A DNA stretch of 44,030 bases. Source: Bacillota bacterium. GTDB taxonomy: Bacteria > Bacillota > Clostridia > Clostridiales > Clostridiaceae. The notes under the pieces are model-generated. The model was not told where the DNA came from, made no database searches, and saw only the letters and a list, made by a program, of their open reading frames with translations. Shown piece by piece: positions 39,186 through 44,030 of this stretch. The number at the start of each line of letters is the position of its first letter. Position 1 is the stretch's first letter. Position numbers and translations under genes: made by a program. The DNA is taken from assembly GCA_021781745.1 (NCBI GenBank), contig JAJXWH010000043.1, forward strand, positions 1 to 44,030, in the 5' to 3' direction.

Positions 39186-40265
39186 TTATTCTTTATCTTG
39201 AATCTTCTTAGCTGCCTTTGTATTTTTAGCTTTTAATTGATCTAATTCAGTTTTTAATTTTTCTATTTCTAAGTCTTTTTTCGCTAGCTCTAATTCACAC
39301 TTAGAATTTAATTGCTCTATTTTTTCATTAATAGCATTTTTGTGTACTTCTTTTAATTCTAATATTTCTGACTTTGATTTTTCTTCTATTCTATTTATTT
39401 CATCCTTATATGATTTTTCCTTATCAGAAATAGAATTATTAATATCTTTAATCTCTTCTTTAAGAGTTTCTATCTCACCTTTATATGTTGAAATTTCTGT
39501 ATTAAATTTTTCCTCTAATTCTTTGATTTCTTCTTTATGTGATTTATCCTTTTCTAAAATAGCATTATTAAGATGCTTGATTTCATTTTTATTGGATTCA
39601 GATTGATCCTTATAGAAACTTATCATATCATTATCATTTTTAATTTTATCATTAAGTTGTTTAATATTATTTTCTAAATCATGTATAGTATTATCTTTAT
39701 TTGTATACTCTGCCTTAAGTTCTTCCATTGACCTCTCAAGTTCCTTGTATTGCTCTTTATATTGTTTATATTCTGTTACAATTCCTAATAAATCATCATT
39801 TTTTTGTTTATATTCTTCATTTAATGCTTTTATATTATTATTACTATCTGTTAACTCGTTAACCCTTTGTAAACACTCATTATTTTGGTTAACTATATTA
39901 TTATATGATTTTGTAAGGGTATCTTTATCAATATTCGCAATTTCTAATTTGCTTTGCAGGTCTGATATAATAGAATCCTTTTTACTTAATTCTAGTTGCT
40001 GCTGCTCTTGATGAGCTTTGGTTACATTTTCAATTCGATATCCTAAATTTAAATATATGTTATTTATCCTTTGTGTTAATACTTGTAATTCTTTTAAATC
40101 TTCTGCAACTTGAGGGATATTTTCTTTAGTTTTTTCGACTACATAACTATTTACTAATTGTTGCATAAAGTCTTTTCCAACTCTTAACCCACTGTCCTTT
40201 TGCAATTCTTCTAATTGTTTCTTTAATTCTTCTGGTACCTTTACTCCAAATGTTACATCACTCAT
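39186..40265 (-). CDS. RHH/coiled-coil DNA-binding protein, KfrA-like
   Basis: 359 residues from ATG 40265 (AAAGGAGTGTTGAAA ahead). The N-terminus MSDVTFGVKVPEELKKQLEE resembles a ribbon-helix-helix unit (TFGVKVP strand, two helices to about 45). The remaining 300 residues are an almost unbroken charged coiled coil (KDSIISDLQSKLEIANIDKD; EEIKDINNSISDKEKSYKDE). This shape, a small DNA-binding head and a long coil, is that of plasmid KfrA-type stability proteins. A perfect palindrome stands just upstream, likely its operator. A segregation or scaffold role is inferred. Confidence 0.75.
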   Translation of the reverse strand: MSDVTFGVKVPEELKKQLEELQKDSGLRVGKDFMQQLVNSYVVEKTKENIPQVAEDLKELQVLTQRINNIYLNLGYRIENVTKAHQEQQQLELSKKDSIISDLQSKLEIANIDKDTLTKSYNNIVNQNNECLQRVNELTDSNNNIKALNEEYKQKNDDLLGIVTEYKQYKEQYKELERSMEELKAEYTNKDNTIHDLENNIKQLNDKIKNDNDMISFYKDQSESNKNEIKHLNNAILEKDKSHKEEIKELEEKFNTEISTYKGEIETLKEEIKDINNSISDKEKSYKDEINRIEEKSKSEILELKEVHKNAINEKIEQLNSKCELELAKKDLEIEKLKTELDQLKAKNTKAAKKIQDKE

Positions 40266-40286
40266 TTTCAACACTCCTTTTATATT

Positions 40287-40332
40287 GGTTAACTAGTTAA
40301 CCCATTGATATTACTAACTTCTAATGTTAACC
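40287..40332. promoter_or_regulatory. Palindromic operator upstream of the coiled-coil gene
   Basis: GGTTAACTAGTTAACC (40287-40302) is a perfect 16-base palindrome 22 bases upstream of the gene start, and a further GTTAACC half site is at 40326-40332. Copies of the same core also occur inside the gene (39850-39864, GTTAACTCGTTAACC, and 39895-39902). Autorepression by the RHH head is likely. Confidence 0.7.
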
Positions 40333-40417
40333 TTTATTTTATTATACTACTACCATTTTAGATATGCAATAATTAATTGGTAATTAATAAAAAAAAGAAA
40401 GCTATTATTTAGCTCTC

Positions 40418-41044
40418 TTAACTTTCAAATATATTAATGTATTTATATAATGTACTTCTACCAATTCCAAGCATCTTAGCAAATCCACTTGCTGTAATAT
40501 TGCCATAATCACCATTTTTAAATTTATTGTATTCTTTAATAAAGTTACTCGGCAATTCTGTCTGTGGCCTGCCTAATTTTTTCCCCTTGGCTCTTGCAAC
40601 ATCTAACCCTTGATTAATACGAGAAATAGTTTTTTCACGTTCTTGTTGAGCCATATGAGCTTTAAGCGTTATAAATATATCTGCTATCATATTGTAAATT
40701 GAACTATCTTGTATTTTCTCCCACTCATTTAAATAAGGGGTATCCAATGCTATTACTCTTATACCTTCTGATTTCAAATTTTTAAATTCCATAATTACAT
40801 TATCTGCATCACGTCCAATCCTATCAATGTCAGTTACAATCAAAATATCATTTAACCTAAGTTTACTTTTTAATAAATTATATTGTGGTCTATTATCTGC
40901 TTTTATAGTTCCAGATATTCTTTCTTCTATTAATTCATCAAACTTAAAATTATTATCTGATGCATATTGCTCTAAAGTTATCCTTTGTCTATCAGTTGTT
41001 TGTTTTTCCTTTTGTGTAGAAATTCTCATATATCCAAATATCAT
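40418..41044 (-). CDS. Serine resolvase
   Basis: 208 residues. MIFGYMRISTQKEKQTTDRQ with catalytic S9, ILIVTDIDRIGRDADNVIME, then the long helix MAQQEREKTISRINQGLDVA and a C-terminal HTH (ASGFAKMLGIGRSTLYKYIN) make a compact resolvase/invertase. Next to plasmid-type genes it most likely resolves dimers of the circular element. Upstream, half sites of the TGTCY-type form a putative res. It is distinct from the serine recombinase at 19.4-20 kb, which shares domain order but not close sequence. Confidence 0.92.
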   Translation of the reverse strand: MIFGYMRISTQKEKQTTDRQRITLEQYASDNNFKFDELIEERISGTIKADNRPQYNLLKSKLRLNDILIVTDIDRIGRDADNVIMEFKNLKSEGIRVIALDTPYLNEWEKIQDSSIYNMIADIFITLKAHMAQQEREKTISRINQGLDVARAKGKKLGRPQTELPSNFIKEYNKFKNGDYGNITASGFAKMLGIGRSTLYKYINIFES

Positions 41045-41087
41045 AAATTCACCTCTTAATTAAATTATATTATGATATTATTATAAA

Positions 41088-41201
41088 TGTCTATAAAATC
41101 GCATTCAAATATAATAGACGGTTTTTTGATAAAAAAGCATACTTTTATCTTAATCAATCCATACAAAATATATGTTTGTATAATCATATGATTTATAGAC
41201 A
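41088..41201. promoter_or_regulatory. Putative res site of the serine resolvase
   Basis: Three half sites of the TGTCY-N-N-TA type lie upstream of the resolvase gene: TGTCTATAAA at 41088-41097, the inverse of CGTCTATTAT at 41111-41120, and TTTATAGACA (exact inverse of the first) at 41192-41201. The first two form a 33-base inverted pair, near the size of known resolvase subsites. An ATACAAA/TTTGTAT inverted repeat lies between. Suggestive but untested. Confidence 0.5.
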
Positions 41202-41330
41202 CTAATATTTAACATAAATAATTAATATAAAAAATATTTAAAAAACATTGTCATTTGGAAATTTTTTACTTGGAATTCTTAAAAAAATAATACATACTCT
41301 AATATCTTTGAAAATTTGGAGGAAAAAGAT
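41202..41330 (+). promoter_or_regulatory. AT-rich leader of the plus-strand gene
   Basis: Nearly all A/T. A loose promoter (TTGGAA with TAATAC downstream, about 41260-41295) and the GGAGGAAAAAGAT ribosome site of the next gene are the only signals found. Confidence 0.35.
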
Positions 41331-41651
41331 ATGAAGATAAATGATATAATGGGTTTGAATTATGCCCAATTTAAAAAAGAATTAAAGGCCATAGAAATTT
41401 GCTTGAATTACCATTTTAAAGATAGAAAGATTTCATTTGATCAATTATATTGGGAGTTAAATTATATTCTATATGGATTAGATATACACTGTGATGATTA
41501 TGTAGAACTTCTAGCAGATCAAGGAAAGTATATTTTTAGTGAATTCCAGAATTTTTATTTTGTTAAACATAGGCCATGTTTTGTAATTATTATTGAATTT
41601 ACTGAATTAAAAGAAATTATAAGCAATATAAAAATTAGACTCTTAAAATAA
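41331..41651 (+). CDS. Lone plus-strand protein of unknown function
   Basis: 106 residues from ATG 41331, preferred because TTGGAGGAAAAAGAT precedes it. MKINDIMGLNYAQFKKELKA, IEICLNYHFKDRKISFDQLY and LLADQGKYIFSEFQNFYFVK show a helical protein with a hydrophobic end (CFVIIIEFTELKEII). It is transcribed alone, against the lysis cassette, with its own promoter and a shared terminator, the layout of a moron or lysogenic conversion gene. No family recognised. Confidence 0.65.
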   Translation: MKINDIMGLNYAQFKKELKAIEICLNYHFKDRKISFDQLYWELNYILYGLDIHCDDYVELLADQGKYIFSEFQNFYFVKHRPCFVIIIEFTELKEIISNIKIRLLK

Positions 41652-41653
41652 AA

Positions 41654-41691
41654 AAATGGCAGATAGAGAACTTAATCCCTATCTGCCATTT
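41654..41691. terminator. Bidirectional terminator between lone gene and endolysin
   Basis: AAATGGCAGATAG (41654-41666) and CTATCTGCCATTT (41679-41691) pair perfectly over 13 bases, flanked by A and T runs. It ends both converging transcripts. Confidence 0.9.
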
Positions 41692-41695
41692 AAAT

Positions 41696-42730
41696 TTAAC
41701 TTAATTTAGTTGCAACTCCATGTTCATCAAAATTATATCCATACATATTGCAATCATGAATCATTTGTCCAGAACTATATAAACAATAGTCTTTACCATC
41801 ATCATGTATCCATCCAGTTTGCATTGCTCCGCTATGATCTAAGTAATACCACTCATTGTTTATTTCTTGCCATCCAGTTTGCATTGCTCCATTTTCATTA
41901 AAGTAATACCATTTACTATCTAAAAGTACCCATCCCGTTTTCATGGCACCATCATCATTATTACCCATGTAATACCAGCTGTTTCCGTCTTTCTTCCAAT
42001 CATAAATCATCCAACCTTCAGAATCAAACATGTACCACTTACCATTTATAAGTTCCCAACCATCTTTAGTAAAAGAACCATCATCATGTTTGTACCACCA
42101 TTTTCCTGTAGGTTTATTCTCTATCCATGAACCTGGAATAGTGGATCCATTTATTAATACACCTTCTGTAAATGAATTAACATCACAATTACAATTAACA
42201 CCACTTATTGAACCAGTTTCAGTGTATTGATGCCCTATTCTATTAGTAAAGAAATTATTATATAAGTTCCAAGGATCATTATTATAATTAGCCTCCCAAA
42301 ATGGCATATCTTTAATTGTATCTTCGATACTAGATATATAATCTATAAAGCTAGTATAAGAATATACACCTAATTTCAAAGGACTTAATGAATTAAATGC
42401 ATTAATAAATCTAACTACATAATCCGATAAGCCTTCAAAATTTGTCTCTATATCCATCATAGGAACCAAATCCCAATCATAGTCTTTTATCTTTGAATAA
42501 AAATTAGCTGCTTGTACTTCTGGTGTACTAGTTCCAACTAAGAAATGATAAGCTCCTACTTTTAAACCATTTGCTTTACAATCATTAAAAAAAGTATCCA
42601 TATAACTGTCCTTGAATGATTGTCCTTCTGTTGCTTTTACATATACATATTTTACTCCATCCTCTGCAACTTTTGAAAAATCTATTGCACCATCATTATT
42701 TGATATATCTATTCCCTTAATACAAATCAT
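41696..42730 (-). CDS. Endolysin: GH25 lysozyme with cell-wall-binding repeats
   Basis: 344 residues. The GH25 domain (about 1-190) starts ICIKGIDISNNDGAIDFSKV, has GAYHF (59-63), catalytic D93/E95 in MMDIETN, and ends HQYTETGSISGVNCNCDVNS. Then about six 20-residue repeats of the GWxxxxxxWYYxxxxGxMxTGW type (205-344) form a cell-wall-binding module. It cuts the glycan strand during release. GAGGTAATGAAAC precedes ATG 42730. A terminator stands between it and the holin gene upstream, which may tune timing. Confidence 0.95.
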   Translation of the reverse strand: MICIKGIDISNNDGAIDFSKVAEDGVKYVYVKATEGQSFKDSYMDTFFNDCKANGLKVGAYHFLVGTSTPEVQAANFYSKIKDYDWDLVPMMDIETNFEGLSDYVVRFINAFNSLSPLKLGVYSYTSFIDYISSIEDTIKDMPFWEANYNNDPWNLYNNFFTNRIGHQYTETGSISGVNCNCDVNSFTEGVLINGSTIPGSWIENKPTGKWWYKHDDGSFTKDGWELINGKWYMFDSEGWMIYDWKKDGNSWYYMGNNDDGAMKTGWVLLDSKWYYFNENGAMQTGWQEINNEWYYLDHSGAMQTGWIHDDGKDYCLYSSGQMIHDCNMYGYNFDEHGVATKLS

Positions 42731-42755
42731 GTTTCATTACCTCATTTCTTTCTAT

Positions 42756-42787
42756 AAAATAAAAGGAGCAACCTTAAAGGTTACTCC
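42756..42787 (-). terminator. Hairpin terminator between holin and endolysin
   Basis: Minus strand GGAGTAACCT (42787-42778) pairs with AGGTTGCTCC (42774-42765), one T-G wobble, and is followed by TTTTATTTTAT. It should reduce the endolysin message relative to the holin unless read through. Confidence 0.75.
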
Positions 42788-42792
42788 CAAAA

Positions 42793-43290
42793 TTATGCTG
42801 TTGCACCAGTTGAATTATTTGTTGTTCCATTGAATACTGATTGAATTGAATCTAGTTGTGCTTTCAAACAATCTCGCTCTGCTTGAAGTGCTGATATATC
42901 TACTGTTTGATTATTTACATTAGTTTCACTTTCTTTGTCAGTTGGATTAACTGCTGCATCTGCATCACTAGATTTGCTATTTTCTGTTGTATCACCATTA
43001 ATCCCAGTAGTAGAATCTTCTACTTTAACTGCTTCTTGAGTTTCACTTGCAGCATTAACAGCTTTTACTGTTATATTAGAAACCATATTATCTGATATTC
43101 CAGGTGTTGAAGTATCTATTATGATTCCCAACATTGTAAGTATACTTAATATACTATTTACTATCTCAGCATAGTTGCTTGGAATTATGTCTTTAAATCC
43201 TAATTGTTGTATAAGTAATACTATTGCTCCTACCATAGATAAAATAAACGCTTTATTCCTGAATCTTGATTTTAAATTAATTGTTAACAT
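42793..43290 (-). CDS. Phage holin, phi-LC3-like, with long polar tail
   Basis: 165 residues from ATG 43290 (AAAGGTGGAATGTATA ahead). NLKSRFRNKAFILSMVGAIV, LLIQQLGFKDIIP and SILSILTMLGIIIDTSTPGI are typical of phi-LC3-type holins with two membrane segments (about 14-34 and 45-65). The usual family length is near 75-90 residues; here an extra 80-residue Ser/Thr/Asp-rich domain follows (TTGINGDTTENSKSSDADAA), ending in a small coiled coil. It forms membrane lesions that release the endolysin. The tail may regulate timing. Confidence 0.85.
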   Translation of the reverse strand: MLTINLKSRFRNKAFILSMVGAIVLLIQQLGFKDIIPSNYAEIVNSILSILTMLGIIIDTSTPGISDNMVSNITVKAVNAASETQEAVKVEDSTTGINGDTTENSKSSDADAAVNPTDKESETNVNNQTVDISALQAERDCLKAQLDSIQSVFNGTTNNSTGATA

Positions 43291-43306
43291 TATACATTCC
43301 ACCTTT

Positions 43307-43600
43307 TCATTCTTTTTCTATTTTGTAAAATTCTAATTCATTAATTCTTTTATGAGCTGATTTTGTACTCTCCTCAACTCTTATGATTTTTTCATTCATG
43401 AGTTCCATTTTTCCCTCTTGTGCTTCCATTTTAACTTGAATATTATTAACACCTTGAGATATAAAGTCTAATTTAGCTCCCATGATAGCCCCTTCTTTAG
43501 TTTCTGCCCTTATGGAGTTACTTTTATTTAGCTGAAATGTTGCATAGCTGATGATAACTCCAAGTAATGTGCATATTAATGCAATACTCACTGTCTCCAT
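43307..43600 (-). CDS. XhlA-like lysis accessory protein
   Basis: 97 residues. One N-terminal membrane helix (VSIALICTLLGVIISYATFQ) followed by a long coiled coil (LDFISQGVNNIQVKMEAQEG; MNEKIIRVEESTKSAHKRIN). XhlA proteins of PBSX-like lysis cassettes have the membrane segment at the other end, so the match is to function and context rather than exact layout. Next to the holin, it probably assists lysis at the membrane. ATG 43600 follows AAGGTTTGTT. Confidence 0.65.
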   Translation of the reverse strand: METVSIALICTLLGVIISYATFQLNKSNSIRAETKEGAIMGAKLDFISQGVNNIQVKMEAQEGKMELMNEKIIRVEESTKSAHKRINELEFYKIEKE

Positions 43601-43635
43601 AACAAACCTTCTTTCATTTATTTTTTTATAAAAAT

Positions 43636-43674
43636 AAGCAATAAAAAAAGACTTTAAAAGTCTTATTATTGCTT
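43636..43674 (-). terminator. Terminator between lysis cassette genes
   Basis: Minus strand AAGCAATAATAAGACTTTTA folds with the following AAGTCTTTTTTTATTGCTT, an imperfect stem running into a T-rich stretch (43674-43636). It stands after the small coiled-coil gene and before the XhlA-like gene. Confidence 0.6.
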
Positions 43675-43681
43675 AGATTTT

Positions 43682-43861
43682 TTATTTATTAATTTGTGCT
43701 GATATTTTTGCTCCAATATCATTAATAGATTTTAATTCTCTCTCTAATGATTCTTTTTCTAACTCAGACTCATACTTTTTATCATGAAGTTGTGCCTGCA
43801 GCTCCACACTATTTTTCACTACTAATCCCATTATTACCGACAATTCTTTATAATCAAACAT
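43682..43861 (-). CDS. Small coiled-coil lysis-region protein (copy 1)
   Basis: 59 residues from ATG 43861 (TTTAGGAGGAATAGAA ahead) to TAA 43682. MFDYKELSVIMGLVVKNSVE is followed by LQAQLHDKKYESELEKESLE and a C-terminus SINDIGAKISAQINK. It is a short coiled coil with no membrane segment. A near-identical C-terminus occurs in the next gene at the right edge, so it is a tandem duplicate. Function unknown; possibly a lysis or tail-fibre partner. Confidence 0.7.
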   Translation of the reverse strand: MFDYKELSVIMGLVVKNSVELQAQLHDKKYESELEKESLERELKSINDIGAKISAQINK

Positions 43862-43914
43862 TTCTATTCCTCCTAAATTTTTATTTATAAGTACTACACC
43901 ATTTATTCCCTTTG

Positions 43915-43955
43915 TAAAAAATATGTGTAAGCCTGTGTTTACAACGGTTTACGCA
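43915..43955 (-). terminator. Terminator after the right-edge gene
   Basis: Minus strand TGCGTAAACC (43955-43946) pairs with GGCTTACACA (43933-43924) over ten positions, two of them G-T, followed by TATTTTTTAC. It closes the second copy of the small coiled-coil gene. Confidence 0.65.
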
Positions 43956-43977
43956 TAGTCACAAATATTATTGCGCA

Positions 43978-44030
43978 CTACTTTTTATTAATTTGTGCTG
44001 ATATTTTAGCTCCAACTTCATTAATAGATT
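43978..44030 (-). CDS. Small coiled-coil protein, copy 2 (partial, runs off the right edge)
   Basis: Only the C-terminal 16 codons are present: SINEVGAKISAQINKK then TAG at 43978. They match copy 1 (SINDIGAKISAQINK) almost residue for residue, at protein and DNA level. The two copies are in tandem, both on the minus strand, separated by a terminator. The rest of this gene lies outside the window. Confidence 0.65.
   Translation of the reverse strand, partial: SINEVGAKISAQINKK

Noticed and set aside
1..44030. tRNA genes, rRNA and CRISPR arrays
   Set aside because: I looked for cloverleaf-like GC-rich segments and regularly spaced repeats; only the parC-like repeats and hairpins listed above were found, none fitting these classes.

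Overview
The window is an AT-rich (roughly 30% GC by eye), densely packed, single-gene-cassette genome with strong AGGAGG ribosome binding sites, frequent TTG/GTG starts and Firmicute protein families (Spo0E-like phosphatase, PBSX-type terminase, GH25 lysin with cell-wall-binding repeats, RecU). It looks like a low-GC Clostridium or close relative. The content is that of a contractile-tailed temperate phage that also carries plasmid maintenance genes (origin-like region, ParM/ParR, resolvase), so I read it as a phage-plasmid or circular prophage. No host chromosomal genes, tRNA, rRNA or CRISPR array were seen.

Layout. 1-22.5 kb, all on the minus strand and transcribed right to left: small and large terminase (22.5-20.3 kb), a serine recombinase, portal, minor head protein, maturation protease with scaffold-like tail, decoration and major capsid proteins, head-tail connectors, sheath, tube, a tail chaperone with a programmed -1 frameshift, tape measure, then the baseplate (Dit-like, plug, a hub fused to two wall hydrolases, spike, gp25/W-like, gpJ, DUF2612) and the start of the tail fibre at the left edge. 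22.5-32 kb, minus strand: a structured leader region, small HTH regulators, RecU-like nuclease, a tyrosine recombinase, a C5 cytosine methyltransferase, an ASCH protein and many small unknown genes, including a 54-residue Spo0E-like protein. 32-33.5 kb: the genetic switch, with divergent Cro-like and CI-like HTH genes around a palindromic operator array, two more HTH genes on the plus strand, and a LexA-like box on a minus-strand promoter.

33.5-38.8 kb: a plasmid-type maintenance block. It holds a 430-base GC-richer gene-free stretch with nested stems, a pair of convergent small transcripts each with promoter and terminator, a perfect DnaA box, a small basic DNA-binding protein, a repeat-rich parC-like centromere, ParM and ParR, and two tyrosine recombinases, one of which is a paralogue of the recombinase at 26 kb. 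38.8-41.2 kb: a ribbon-helix-helix/coiled-coil protein with a palindromic operator, and a serine resolvase with res-like half sites. 41.3-44 kb: the lysis cassette (GH25 endolysin, phi-LC3-type holin, XhlA-like protein and two tandem copies of a small coiled-coil protein), again on the minus strand.

How it works together. The structural operon runs off the left edge in the same direction as the lysis cassette enters from the right edge, so the window is probably a circular genome cut between tail fibre and lysis genes. In the quiet state the CI-like repressor would hold the lytic operon off while the origin region, ParMR, the coiled-coil protein and the resolvase keep the circle stably inherited. 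On DNA damage the LexA-controlled antisense promoter and the Cro-like gene would tip the switch. No replication initiator protein is recognisable in the window; it may lie outside it, or the replicon may rely on RNA control and host factors.
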